Both the position numbers and the translations under genes were made by a program. This document shows positions 33,502 through 43,205 of a DNA stretch of 64,000 nt, in pieces. Origin of the DNA: an uncultured Saprospiraceae bacterium (GTDB lineage Bacteria > Bacteroidota > Bacteroidia > Chitinophagales > Saprospiraceae); NCBI GenBank assembly GCA_937926205.1, contig CALEYL010000009.1, forward strand, positions 1 to 64,000, written 5' to 3'. Positions within the stretch are counted from its first letter, which is position 1. Every line of letters begins with the position of its first letter. Below the pieces are notes generated by a model that worked only from the letters and a program-made list of their open reading frames with translations, was not told the DNA's origin and made no database searches.

Positions 33502-36500
33502 ATGAACATATCGCCTCGGGAGTCTTGTACCTCCGGGAATGGCAATCGGCTATTTACTTATTTCAAAAAACAGTTCGCGATGTGTCGTGTGCATCTTGAA
33601 AGATTAGTATTCCTGTCAATGATATTGCTCTCGTCATTGACAGTCAGGGGGCAAATCACAAATTGTCCTGGCGCTCAGGTTATCTGTAGCGACAGTGCCA
33701 TTTTGTTTACTCCGATTGGTGTCGGATTTAATGATTTTAACAACCCGAATAATGACCCGGGCTGTTTGCTCACTGAAGAAAATGAAAGCGCCTGGTACTA
33801 TTTTGCCTTTAATGAGCTCATGCCGCCCAACAGTGTTATTGAGTTCGTTATTGACCCTGATGGGGGAAGCAATGAAGACTATGATTTCGCTATTTATGGC
33901 CCTTATTTGAGTTGCGACAGCCTGGGGTCTCCGATTCGCTGCTCTTTTGCCAATATTCTGTGTACTTTTTGTCCACAGACAGGCCTGGGAATGGGCGCTA
34001 CGGATGCCTCTGAAGGCGCTATGAATGAGGACGGTTTTGTTCTACCCATGGTAGTCCAGCCGGGAGAAGGCTATTACCTGCTGCTCGACAATTGGTACGG
34101 AAGTTCAACCGGATTTCAGCTAACCTGGGGCGGATCAGCAGCGCCTTTTCTCAATTGCCTTGCGGATCCTGAGTGCAGCGCCATACGCGTTGAAACAGGC
34201 CCGGATCTTGATTTTTGCAACACCCCGACTGCCCCTGTAACTTTAGAGGGCAGTGCCAGCGGACACAGCGCAGCTGCCACATTTGCGTGGTCTGCGCCCA
34301 ACGGGGCAACCGCCTATCTGAGCGACACCACTTCCCTTCAGCCTGTTCTGACCCTGCCTCCGGGCTTCCTGGGCGCCATTCCTTATACCCTGACCATAAC
34401 GGATGGCACCTGTGTAAAGTCCAGCAGACTAAATGTGCAGGTAGGCAGTTCTCTGATGCCCGAAATTACGGGAACCGTTCAAATTTGCCACGGAGATACC
34501 ACCATCCTCTCCGTCGCGGGAAACTGGGCCTCGCTGACCTGGTCGACCAGTGCAACGACTCCGAGCATTAGTGTTTCGGCAGAAGGCGCCTATTCTGTTG
34601 GCGTCACGGACGCTTCGGGCTGCATTGGAACTGATACAGTCAACGTTTCCTTTTTTCAGGTCAATAATGTCATTACGGGTGGGACCAACCTTTGTGCCGG
34701 CGATACCCTTACGCTGATGGCAGCGCCGGGCATGATGCAATACCAATGGTCGGATATGAGTACCGATTCCAGCCTGGTAGTCACCGCCGGAGGGACCTAC
34801 GCGCTGACCGTTACTGATGTGAACGGCTGTACAGGTCAGTCTTCCATAAATGTGGCGGATCGGCCGCTACCAGTGCCTGTTATTTCAGGCCCTGCCGGCA
34901 TTTGCCCCGGAGCTGCATCTGTCACTTTAGCCTTGTCAGGTACTTACGCTGCCTACCTGTGGTCGGACATGAGTGATGCCGATACCCTGCTTGTAAATGC
35001 TGCCGGGGCCATCTCGGTGATGGTTACAGATACCTTTGGGTGTCAGGGAACTGCTTCTTATAACCTTGTCGATTTTCCACCCGCATCCGTAGCCATTTCC
35101 GGCGAAACCGGGTTTTGCGAAAACGCGACTACCCTGCTTTCCGCAACACCCGGCTTTCAAAGTTATCTGTGGACTGATGGTTCCAACAACCAGACGCTGG
35201 TCGTTAATGCAGCCGGTAATCAGGGCGTAACCGCTACCGACAGCAACGGCTGTACAGCATTAGCAAATGTTACAACAACCATTTTCCCTTTACCTGAAAT
35301 CAATCTGGATACCACTGCCCTGTTTTGCCAGGGCGGCACTGTCACCCTGGATGCGGGCAGTGGATTCAGTTCTTATCAGTGGCAACCTGGCGCTCAAAAC
35401 AGTCAGACCATCTCTGTTGGGGTAGCCGGAATGTACCAGCTTGCCGTCACAGATGCGAATGGTTGTTCGGCTAACGTCTCCATCGATGTTCAGGAAAACC
35501 CATTGCCAGTTCCACAAATTGCCGGAATAGCTGGCTTTTGTCAGGGCAACACGACAACCCTGAGCGCGCCGGGCGGCTGGACGAATTATACCTGGACCGG
35601 AGGCGCCTCCAATGTTGATCTGGTGGTTAGTAGTCCGGGCGATTATGGCCTGACGGTTACAGACGCCGCAGGGTGCAACGGTTCTAATCAGATTACGGTA
35701 GTGGAATGGGCAAACCCGGTACCTTCCATCACCGGGCCATCTTCTTTTTGCCCGGGTGGAACGGCCCTTCTTGACGCAGGCGGACCTTATGCCGGCTACC
35801 AGTGGACTGGAGGAATCACGGATCCAACCCTGTCGGTCAGTACGGCCGGCCAGTTTTCAGTAACGGTAACCGATGCGAACGGTTGTATGGGGACTGCGAC
35901 GGCTTCGCTGAATGAATTTACCGTCACACCGCCCAATATCCCGCCTGCCTTCAATGTGTGCGCAGGAGATGAATTGATCGTAGATCCCGGAAATGCTTAT
36001 ACCACTTACCTATGGAGTGATCAAAGCAACCAGCCTACGCTGACCGTCGTTGGCGAAGGGCTCTATGGTCTTACCGTCATGGATGCCAACGGATGCACAA
36101 CAAGCGCTGCGTTTCAGGTAAATGATCTGGCATTGCCCAATGTCAGTTTGCCGCCCCAGGCGTCCTATTGCACTAACGGCAGTGTAACGCTCGATGCGGG
36201 CGCCGGATTTGTCAGTTATCTGTGGTCTGGTGGCCAAATGACCCCTTCCATAACGGTTTCTGCTCCCGGAGTCTACTCTGTTGTGGTTACGGATGCCAAC
36301 AATTGCCAGGGATCAGGCAGCGTCAGCGTTGAAGAGTTGCCCAATCTACAGCCTGTGATCAGTGGCCTTAGCGCTTTTTGCAATGGCGACAGCACTCAGC
36401 TGAGCGTAATGGGCAATTTCAGTTCCTACATCTGGTCAACCAGTGCCGTGAGCGCTTCTATCTTTGCAGCACAGCCGGGTGTCTATTCTGTGACGGTTGA

Positions 36501-38532
36501 AGATGCGAATGGTTGCTCCGGAAGTACTTCGGTAACAGTCAGTCAATGGCCGCAAACTCCAATGGCCATTAGTGGTGACCCTCTGTTTTGCGAAGGTGAT
36601 GCGACGACGCTGAGTGCAACGCCCGGATTGTCCAGTTACAGTTGGACCGGTGGCAGCCAGGGAAGTACATTAGTGGTGAATACCTCTGGCACTTACACCG
36701 TTATGGCGCTTGATGCGAATGCCTGCCCGACAACTGCAAGTATCGATGTTACAGCAGTTGCACTGCCCCTTGCCAATGCAGCGGCAGCCGGTGCGATCGA
36801 TTGCAATACGCCGCAGGCAACCCTGAATGGCTCGGGTACCGGAAGCAACCTGAATTATTTGTGGCAGGGGCCCGGAATCAACGACAACAACCGGAATCTT
36901 CAAAATCCGGCAGTTTCCGAACCCGGCCAGTATACCCTTACTGTGACGACACTTCCTTTGGGATGTGCCTCTTTGCCTGTTTCAGTGGCGGTGGAAGACC
37001 TTCGGTTCACTCCTGTGGTTTCCGTTTCCGTGAACGATACCCTCGATTGCAATACCCCGATGCTGACGGCAATAGGCCAGGCATCCGGCAGCAATTCTTT
37101 TGAATATTCCTGGTATGATGCGGCTGGAAACGTGCTTGCCAATGAAGTCACGCTAATGCTGAATGTGACCGCTCCGGGAGTCTATCGCCTGCGTGCAACG
37201 GATCCTTCCAGTGCCTGTTTCGGTGAAGCGCTGGCAACTGTGCCTGGCGACTTCATTTACCCGCTGGCCCATGCCGGCGCCAACGGACAATTGGATTGCA
37301 ATGATATGACGCTGACGCTGAACGGTACTTCGGATAATGGGAACAATACGTATTCCTGGCAAACGCTGGGAGGCGGAAGTATTCAGTTAGGCGGCAATAC
37401 CCTGAATCCAACAATTAACGAGGCCGGAATTTATGTTTTGATGGTCGAAAATAACCGCAATGGGTGCATCAGTACGGATACGGTTTCGGTTAACCTCAAC
37501 GTCCAGCCGCCTGTTGCAAATGCCGGCGCTGATCAGACCCTTGGTTGTGCAACAGAGACTTTGCAACTGGAAGGTACTTCTTCTACCTTAGGGGCGCCGC
37601 TGCAATATTCCTGGCGAGATGCTGCCGGAAACGTGCTGACTGCCGGTAATATGGTGACGGTTTCCCAACCCGGACTGTATACACTCGTTGTAACGAACAC
37701 CGAAAACGGGTGTTCTGATACGGATGAAATTTTGATCGCCCTCAACGAGAATCACCCCCAGATTCTGGACCTCGAAGTGGAAAATCCGCTGTGTTTTGGC
37801 GACGAAAACGGATTTATTGACATCGTGACTGTAGCTGGAGGAACTGCACCGTATTCCTATCGTTTAAATGACGAAGCGCCCATTTCTTTTGGCAGTTTTG
37901 CAAATCTTGCCTCCGGAGAATACCGGATTCGGATAGAAGATGCGGCCGGATGCCGCTTAGATACCGTGGTGATTATGGAATCCGGTTCCGATCTGATGGT
38001 CGAATTGGGTAGGGATCGCACCATTCTTCTTGGCGAAAGTACGAACATCGAAGCCTTGCTAAACATACCTCCCGGACAACTAAGCGACATCAGGTGGATT
38101 AGCTCTGAAGGAGAAACGTGTCCCTCCTGTATTGAGTGGGACGTTTCACCCATATACACCACCGCCTATTCTGTCTTTGTGCAGGATGAAAACGGCTGCC
38201 GTGCGGAAGATGTCGTTACGGTTTACGTAGATAAAACGCGACGGGTTTTTATCCCAAACGTTTTTTCACCGAACAACGACGGGTTTAATGACGTCTTTAT
38301 GATTTTTGCAGATCGGGATGTGGCACAAATCAGAGATTTTAAAATCCTGGACCGCTGGGGAGAACTGGTTTTCCAGAAAGAAAATTTCCAGCCCAATGAC
38401 CCGGCCTCCGGTTGGAATGGCCTGTTTAGAGGGCAAATGTTCAGCCCGCAGGTTTTTGTTTATCTGGCTGAAATAGAATTTATTGATGGTGAGATTATTA
38501 TCTACAAAGGCGGTGTGCACTTGATGCGGTAA
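33502..38532 (+). CDS. Giant Ig-repeat surface protein with type B T9SS (CHU_C) domain
   Basis: 1676 residues. A signal peptide is plain from Met27 (MCRVHLERLVFLSMILLSSL), so the real start may be the ATG at 33580; the frame opens at 33502. Residues about 55-230 form an N-terminal beta domain (WYYFAFNELMPPN, GYYLLLDNWYGSSTGFQL). Eleven ~70-residue Ig-like repeats follow (each FCxGxxTTL ... YxWTGG ... GxYxVTVTDANGC). Four longer repeats start near DCNTP, then one SprB-like repeat (NPLCFGDENGFIDI) and a last Ig-like domain. The C-terminus is the gliding-motility-associated CHU_C type B sorting domain (IPNVFSPNNDGFND ... DRWGELVF ... YKGGVHLMR). Type B cargo such as SprB is mobile on the surface in gliding species. 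Inference: adhesin. A terminator follows. Confidence 0.92.
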   Translation: MNISPRESCTSGNGNRLFTYFKKQFAMCRVHLERLVFLSMILLSSLTVRGQITNCPGAQVICSDSAILFTPIGVGFNDFNNPNNDPGCLLTEENESAWYYFAFNELMPPNSVIEFVIDPDGGSNEDYDFAIYGPYLSCDSLGSPIRCSFANILCTFCPQTGLGMGATDASEGAMNEDGFVLPMVVQPGEGYYLLLDNWYGSSTGFQLTWGGSAAPFLNCLADPECSAIRVETGPDLDFCNTPTAPVTLEGSASGHSAAATFAWSAPNGATAYLSDTTSLQPVLTLPPGFLGAIPYTLTITDGTCVKSSRLNVQVGSSLMPEITGTVQICHGDTTILSVAGNWASLTWSTSATTPSISVSAEGAYSVGVTDASGCIGTDTVNVSFFQVNNVITGGTNLCAGDTLTLMAAPGMMQYQWSDMSTDSSLVVTAGGTYALTVTDVNGCTGQSSINVADRPLPVPVISGPAGICPGAASVTLALSGTYAAYLWSDMSDADTLLVNAAGAISVMVTDTFGCQGTASYNLVDFPPASVAISGETGFCENATTLLSATPGFQSYLWTDGSNNQTLVVNAAGNQGVTATDSNGCTALANVTTTIFPLPEINLDTTALFCQGGTVTLDAGSGFSSYQWQPGAQNSQTISVGVAGMYQLAVTDANGCSANVSIDVQENPLPVPQIAGIAGFCQGNTTTLSAPGGWTNYTWTGGASNVDLVVSSPGDYGLTVTDAAGCNGSNQITVVEWANPVPSITGPSSFCPGGTALLDAGGPYAGYQWTGGITDPTLSVSTAGQFSVTVTDANGCMGTATASLNEFTVTPPNIPPAFNVCAGDELIVDPGNAYTTYLWSDQSNQPTLTVVGEGLYGLTVMDANGCTTSAAFQVNDLALPNVSLPPQASYCTNGSVTLDAGAGFVSYLWSGGQMTPSITVSAPGVYSVVVTDANNCQGSGSVSVEELPNLQPVISGLSAFCNGDSTQLSVMGNFSSYIWSTSAVSASIFAAQPGVYSVTVEDANGCSGSTSVTVSQWPQTPMAISGDPLFCEGDATTLSATPGLSSYSWTGGSQGSTLVVNTSGTYTVMALDANACPTTASIDVTAVALPLANAAAAGAIDCNTPQATLNGSGTGSNLNYLWQGPGINDNNRNLQNPAVSEPGQYTLTVTTLPLGCASLPVSVAVEDLRFTPVVSVSVNDTLDCNTPMLTAIGQASGSNSFEYSWYDAAGNVLANEVTLMLNVTAPGVYRLRATDPSSACFGEALATVPGDFIYPLAHAGANGQLDCNDMTLTLNGTSDNGNNTYSWQTLGGGSIQLGGNTLNPTINEAGIYVLMVENNRNGCISTDTVSVNLNVQPPVANAGADQTLGCATETLQLEGTSSTLGAPLQYSWRDAAGNVLTAGNMVTVSQPGLYTLVVTNTENGCSDTDEILIALNENHPQILDLEVENPLCFGDENGFIDIVTVAGGTAPYSYRLNDEAPISFGSFANLASGEYRIRIEDAAGCRLDTVVIMESGSDLMVELGRDRTILLGESTNIEALLNIPPGQLSDIRWISSEGETCPSCIEWDVSPIYTTAYSVFVQDENGCRAEDVVTVYVDKTRRVFIPNVFSPNNDGFNDVFMIFADRDVAQIRDFKILDRWGELVFQKENFQPNDPASGWNGLFRGQMFSPQVFVYLAEIEFIDGEIIIYKGGVHLMR

Positions 38533-38558
38533 AAACAGCATAACGCTGCCAGAAATGG

Positions 38559-38590
38559 AGGCTCACCATAAACCGGTGGGCCTTTTTTTG
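38559..38590 (+). terminator. Intrinsic terminator of the giant T9SS gene
   Basis: A 9-bp stem AGGCTCACC/GGTGGGCCT (one G-T pair, 7-nt loop) runs into seven T residues, 27 bp after the stop codon. Confidence 0.8.
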
Positions 38591-38738
38591 CGATCTGAAA
38601 TGCCGGTCCATACAAACCATGCCATGTGCGAAAGACTAAAAATGCGGGGGGATTCGTTTTCCCCTGCTTCTTGATTCCACAGGTCTCCAAGAAATATTAT
38701 CTTCGCTCCCGCTTTACACAAAAAATAAAACCACCAAC

Positions 38739-40130
38739 ATGCAGGACCTACAACAATATATTCAGGACAATAAAGATCGTTATCTGAGCGAATTATTGAC
38801 CTGGTTGCGGATTCCTTCCATCAGTGCTGACGCGAAATACAAGGACGATGTCGTACGTGCAGCGGAATATTGCGCTGATCGCTTGCGGGAAGCCGGCGCT
38901 GAGAACGTGACCATTTTCCCAACGCCAAAACACGCTATTGTTTACGGCGACAAACTCATTAATCCTGAATTACCAACCGTGCTGGTGTATGGACACTACG
39001 ACGTTCAGCCGCCAGATCCACTGGATCTTTGGGAGTCGGGGCCGTTTGAGCCGGTGATCAAAAAAACAGAAATCCATCCACAGGGCGCCATTTTTGCCAG
39101 AGGTTCCAGCGATGATAAAGGACAGGTTTACATGCACATCAAAGCTTTTGAGGCTATGATGAAAAATCAGGCTTTGCCCTGCAATGTCAAGTTTATCATC
39201 GAAGGGGAGGAAGAAATTGGCTCACCCAATTTCAGGCCTTTTGTTGAGGCCCACCAGGATTTGCTTGCCTGTGATGTCGTATTGTGTTCCGATACTTCTA
39301 TTATTGCCAACGACGTGCCATCCATAACCACGGGTGTTCGTGGATTGGCCTACATGGAAGTTGAAGTGACCGGCCCAAGTCGCGATTTGCACTCCGGTGT
39401 TTACGGCGGCGGGGTCGCCAACCCGGCAAATATTCTTTGCGAATTGATTGCTTCTCTGATGGATGAAAACCGACACATCACCATACCCGGATTTTATGAC
39501 GATGTGCAGGTGGTTAGTGACGCTGAGCGCAGCGAAATGGCTCGCATTCCGTTTAATCAGGAAACTTACAACAAAAACCTGGGCATAGGGAAAGAGTTGG
39601 GAGAGGCAGGTTATACCACACTTGAGCGCACCAGCATCCGCCCCACATTGGATGTAAACGGTATCTGGGGTGGTTATACCGGTGAAGGTACCAAAACGGT
39701 ATTGCCGGCAAAAGCTACTGCTAAAATTTCAATGCGTCTGGTACCGCATCAGCGCCACGAAAAAATATACGACCTTGTCGAAGCGCACCTGAAAAACATC
39801 GCTCCGCCCTATGTGAGCCTTAAAGTGACCCGTATGCACGGCGGTGAACCGGGTGTTACGCCCATTGATACGCCGGAATACCGCGCAGCGCATCTGGCCA
39901 TGGAAAAAGCGTTTGGAAAGTCGCCCATTCCAAAGCGAGAAGGAGGCTACATTCCAATTGTTTCCCTGTTTCGCGATGTGTTGAGTGTGGACAGTATTTT
40001 GATTGGCTTTGGCCTGGATTCTGATGCATTACACTCTCCAAATGAGCACTTTGGACTGTTCAATTACTATAAAGGCATTGAAACCATTCCGTACTTCTAC
40101 CAGTATTATGTAGAATTGAAGAAGGGTTAA
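38739..40130 (+). CDS. M20 family dipeptidase
   Basis: A 463-residue zinc metallopeptidase of the CNDP/M20 group. Metal-site motifs: YGHYDVQPPDPLDLW (His and following Asp), ARGSSDDKGQ (bridging Asp), IEGEEEIGS (catalytic Glu and metal Glu), CSDTS (Asp), and a C-terminal His in DSDALHSPNEHF. The dimerisation/lid domain lies at about residues 210-330 (RDLHSGVYGG). No signal peptide is visible, so it is cytosolic, releasing amino acids from dipeptides. A TATCTTCG box about 40 bp upstream is close to the -7 consensus. The OmpH gene follows 27 bp downstream in the same direction. Confidence 0.94.
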   Translation: MQDLQQYIQDNKDRYLSELLTWLRIPSISADAKYKDDVVRAAEYCADRLREAGAENVTIFPTPKHAIVYGDKLINPELPTVLVYGHYDVQPPDPLDLWESGPFEPVIKKTEIHPQGAIFARGSSDDKGQVYMHIKAFEAMMKNQALPCNVKFIIEGEEEIGSPNFRPFVEAHQDLLACDVVLCSDTSIIANDVPSITTGVRGLAYMEVEVTGPSRDLHSGVYGGGVANPANILCELIASLMDENRHITIPGFYDDVQVVSDAERSEMARIPFNQETYNKNLGIGKELGEAGYTTLERTSIRPTLDVNGIWGGYTGEGTKTVLPAKATAKISMRLVPHQRHEKIYDLVEAHLKNIAPPYVSLKVTRMHGGEPGVTPIDTPEYRAAHLAMEKAFGKSPIPKREGGYIPIVSLFRDVLSVDSILIGFGLDSDALHSPNEHFGLFNYYKGIETIPYFYQYYVELKKG

Positions 40131-40157
40131 TTCACTACAACCAATTATCTTTTTAGA

Positions 40158-40748
40158 ATGAAACAACTTCCTTTAATTTTGAGTATTGCAGCACTGCTCC
40201 TTACGGCGGGCCTTGCTGTCAAAGTTTTTCAAACGCCGGCAGCAACGGTAAAGTCTGATACCCCGGCTGTTGAAATGGAAAAACCTTTGAAAATTGCGTA
40301 CGTGAATGCAGATACTTTGCTGGAAAAGTATGTGTTTTTTAAACAGGAAAGAGAGGCTTTCCAAAAGAAAGAAAAAGATGCCGACGCCATGCTGAAAGCT
40401 AAAGGGCGGGCACTGGAAAAAGACTTTTTGGCTACCCAGCAAAAGGCGCAGCAAGGACTTCTGGCGCCCAGCGAAATGCAAAAAGAAGAACAGCGTCTGA
40501 TGGCACAGCAACAAAAACTGGCTGCTGAACAGGAAGGCATTACCAAGAAGTTGTTGGAAGAAGACCAGAAAATTCGCGAAGCTTTGCAAAAAGCGATTCT
40601 GGATAAACTGGAAGCCATCAAAAAAGAAGAAGGTTTCGACTTCATTTTCAGCTACACGGCCGGTGGTCAGTTACTGGCAGCCAATGACAGCTTGGACATT
40701 ACACAACGCGTCCTGGAAAGTCTGAATGCTGCGAAAAAAGATAAGTAA
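40158..40748 (+). CDS. OmpH/Skp family periplasmic chaperone
   Basis: A 196-residue protein with an N-terminal membrane/signal segment (LILSIAALLLTAGLAVKVF). The mature part has the Skp/OmpH layout: a first strand (KIAYVNADTLLEKY), a long charged coiled coil (about 60-150, rich in Lys/Glu/Gln), and a C-terminal strand (EGFDFIFSYTAGGQLLAANDSLDIT). Skp-like proteins carry unfolded outer-membrane proteins across the periplasm. Here a cleavage site is not obvious, so it may stay anchored. It ends just before a terminator shared with the convergent gene. Confidence 0.9.
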   Translation: MKQLPLILSIAALLLTAGLAVKVFQTPAATVKSDTPAVEMEKPLKIAYVNADTLLEKYVFFKQEREAFQKKEKDADAMLKAKGRALEKDFLATQQKAQQGLLAPSEMQKEEQRLMAQQQKLAAEQEGITKKLLEEDQKIREALQKAILDKLEAIKKEEGFDFIFSYTAGGQLLAANDSLDITQRVLESLNAAKKDK

Positions 40749-40761
40749 ACTATTGAAATGG

Positions 40762-40800
40762 AGACCTGTTAGGCTTTTAAAACCTAACAGGTCTTTGCTC
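40762..40800. terminator. Terminator shared by convergent genes and overlapping a CDS end
   Basis: A perfect 12-bp stem, AGACCTGTTAGG (40762-40773) with CCTAACAGGTCT (40783-40794), has a 9-nt loop and T-rich flanks. The stop codon of the minus-strand desaturase-like gene lies in the loop and its last codons form one arm. Confidence 0.85.
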
Positions 40801-42048
40801 CTTAAACTCCACCTGCGCAAAATACGTTGCGGCTACAGTCGAAAGGATGAGATAAGCCACGACGATGTAAACATACCATGCGCCAAAATAAGTGCCTGCG
40901 CCAAACCACTCCCCTCCGGATTGATAGACCAGGTAGAGGCCTGCTGCGGATTTTGCCATTTCCAGGTACATGGCATAAGCCTTTAGATCCATGAGTTCTG
41001 TATAGGCAAACACCGAAAGGAAAATGAAGGCGCCGTAATAAAAGACATCCGGCGTACCAATGCCTGCCAAATTAGCGAAGAAATAGACCAGCAAAAAATA
41101 ATTAAATGCCAGCTGCATCCAGGACCAGCTGATGAATAGCTTTGATGCCCGGGTATCGTATTTGTCAAAATGGTAAGGATCCTGTATGCTGGTCACCGGA
41201 TAGCGGTCTTTTACATCTTCCGGCCGCCAGCCGGTTGGCATAAACCAGATGCGCAATTTGTCCCACCAACTCTTTGTGCGCCAGGCATCCCGGATCAACA
41301 ACCACATGTGGTGAAAATTGATGGCAATCGGATTCCAGGTACGAACCGGCCGGGTTACCCCGTAAACCGGCGGAACAGCCTCCAGCTCCTCCTGGAAAGT
41401 GCCGAATAATTTATCCCATATGATGAATATCTGTCCGTGGTTTTTGTCCATGTACTCCGGATTAATGGCATGGTGAACCCGGTGGTGAGAAGGCGTCACC
41501 AGAATGTACTCCAGCCAGCCCATTTTTCCGATCAGACGGGTATGGTACCAGTATTGTAAAAACAGGTGCAATGGCCCGATGATGGCAATGACCTGTGCCG
41601 GAACTCCGAGCAGCGCAGCAGGAAGGAGGAGGATTGTAAAGTAATTGACCACCACTGAAATGGATTGCCTTAAGGCACAGGATAAATTGAACTCTTCACT
41701 GCTGTGGTGGATGATGTGACCATTCCACAGGAAGTTGATCTCGTGGTGCCAGCGATGCGACCAATAACCCTGAAAATCAACGGCAATGAACCCGATGAGA
41801 TAGACCGACCAGGTCGCTTCAATGCTGGTAAGCGCAATTTTGTCTACCAGCCAGGCATAAGAAATGATGTTGATGCTCATGCCGAGCACATCTTTGACAA
41901 CATTGGTAATGCCGGAGCTGAAACTGGAGATGCTGTCGAGGCTCCGGATGACTTTTTTTCCCAGATACCATTCAAAACCCAGTTCGATGAAATACAACAG
42001 GAAAAAAATGGGGACAACGATGTTGAGGATTGTGCCGTATGCTGCCAT
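40777..42048 (-). CDS. Sterol desaturase / fatty-acid hydroxylase superfamily membrane enzyme
   Basis: A 423-residue integral membrane protein. It carries the diiron histidine clusters of the superfamily: SHRWHHE (from His98), HIIHHSSEEFN, and HHRVHHA. The N-terminal half has about five membrane segments holding these motifs. The C-terminal ~130 residues add three to four further helices, a layout seen in alkylglycerol monooxygenase-like members. Reactions in the family are O2-dependent hydroxylations or desaturations of lipids. The substrate here is unknown. It is divergent from agmatine deiminase, with paired -7 boxes between them. Confidence 0.87.
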   Translation of the reverse strand: MAAYGTILNIVVPIFFLLYFIELGFEWYLGKKVIRSLDSISSFSSGITNVVKDVLGMSINIISYAWLVDKIALTSIEATWSVYLIGFIAVDFQGYWSHRWHHEINFLWNGHIIHHSSEEFNLSCALRQSISVVVNYFTILLLPAALLGVPAQVIAIIGPLHLFLQYWYHTRLIGKMGWLEYILVTPSHHRVHHAINPEYMDKNHGQIFIIWDKLFGTFQEELEAVPPVYGVTRPVRTWNPIAINFHHMWLLIRDAWRTKSWWDKLRIWFMPTGWRPEDVKDRYPVTSIQDPYHFDKYDTRASKLFISWSWMQLAFNYFLLVYFFANLAGIGTPDVFYYGAFIFLSVFAYTELMDLKAYAMYLEMAKSAAGLYLVYQSGGEWFGAGTYFGAWYVYIVVAYLILSTVAATYFAQVEFKEQRPVRF

Positions 42049-42074
42049 GTTGCGTCGCTTATTTTGCCATAAAG

Positions 42075-42082
42075 CAAATTTA
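42075..42082 (-). promoter_or_regulatory. Putative -7 box for the desaturase-like gene
   Basis: Minus-strand TAAATTTG is an exact TAnnTTTG match about 26 bp upstream of the start codon. Confidence 0.5.
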
Positions 42083-42114
42083 GAAAACCTGAAAGAGTTT
42101 CTTCCGACTATTCT

Positions 42115-42122
42115 TAATTTTG
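42115..42122 (+). promoter_or_regulatory. Putative -7 box almost abutting the agmatine deiminase start
   Basis: TAATTTTG matches TAnnTTTG and ends 4 bp before the ATG at 42127. If used, the transcript would begin at or next to the start codon, giving a leaderless mRNA. Confidence 0.5.
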
Positions 42123-42126
42123 CCGC

Positions 42127-43152
42127 ATGATAAAGCGAATTTTACCCGCAGAATGGGCGCCTCAAAGTGCCGTGCAGCTCACTTTTCCGCATGCCGGAAC
42201 CGATTGGGCGGATGTGCTGGAGCAGGTCATGCCTTGTTTTGTGGAAATTGCAAGTTCCATTGCCAGGTTCCAGAAAGTGCTCATCGTGTGCAACAACCCA
42301 GATGAAGTTCGCGGGCTTTTTCAGGCCGATTCTCACTTTTCCAACTTCAGATTCGTGCAGGCCCCTTGCAATGATACCTGGGCGCGCGACCACAGCGGCA
42401 TCACCATTTTGGAAAATGAGCGACCCGTTGTGCTCGATTTTGTTTTCAACGGATGGGGACTCAAATTTCCGGCTTTTTATGACAACCTCATCACAGGTTA
42501 TATTCAGCGCAACCATCAGGTCTTTAACGCTGAAATCCGGCACGGCGGACTGGTTTTGGAGGGTGGAGCCATCGAAAGCGACGGGCAGGGAACCCTGCTC
42601 ACCACAGCAGAATGCCTGCTTTCACCTAACCGGAATCCACATCTGAGTAAAGCTGAAATTGAGGCAAAACTCAAGTCGCTGTTTGGGCTTGATCGTGTGT
42701 TGTGGCTCCATCATGGCTATCTGGCCGGCGATGATACCGATTCGCATATTGACACCCTGGCGCGGTTCTGTGACCCTGAAACCATTGCTTATGTGCAATG
42801 CACCCGGGCAGACGATGAGCATAATGATGCGCTCCGCAATATGGAAGCTGAACTGGCTGCCTTCCGTACAGCAACAGGCAAGCCTTACCGCCTCGTGCCG
42901 CTGCCCATGCCGGATGCCTGCTATGACGATGATGGCCATCGCTTGCCGGCCACTTATGCCAATTTCCTGATCATCAATGGCGCGGTTCTGACGCCAACAT
43001 ACGGCGTTCCACAGGATGCGGAGGCGTTGACGCTTATCCAGACTTGTTTTCCGGACCGGAAAATCATTGGCATTGATTGCAGGGCTTTGATTTTACAACA
43101 CGGCTCGCTTCATTGCGTTACCATGCAGTATCCCGAAGGTGTTTGTAATTAG
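42127..43152 (+). CDS. aguA: Agmatine deiminase
   Basis: A peptidyl-arginine-deiminase-type enzyme converting agmatine to N-carbamoylputrescine and ammonia; cytosolic. Family motifs: LPAEWAPQSAVQLTFPH at the N-terminus, CNDTWARDHSG, VLEGGAIESDGQGTLL, DDTDSHIDTLARF (catalytic His), and nucleophile Cys330 in HGSLHCVTMQYP. The 341-residue length is normal. The next step of the pathway is encoded 53 bp downstream. Confidence 0.94.
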   Translation: MIKRILPAEWAPQSAVQLTFPHAGTDWADVLEQVMPCFVEIASSIARFQKVLIVCNNPDEVRGLFQADSHFSNFRFVQAPCNDTWARDHSGITILENERPVVLDFVFNGWGLKFPAFYDNLITGYIQRNHQVFNAEIRHGGLVLEGGAIESDGQGTLLTTAECLLSPNRNPHLSKAEIEAKLKSLFGLDRVLWLHHGYLAGDDTDSHIDTLARFCDPETIAYVQCTRADDEHNDALRNMEAELAAFRTATGKPYRLVPLPMPDACYDDDGHRLPATYANFLIINGAVLTPTYGVPQDAEALTLIQTCFPDRKIIGIDCRALILQHGSLHCVTMQYPEGVCN

Positions 43153-43205
43153 CATCTGACTAAATGGACAGACAGTAATTGATTAATTTATTAGATAGTG
43201 AAGAT

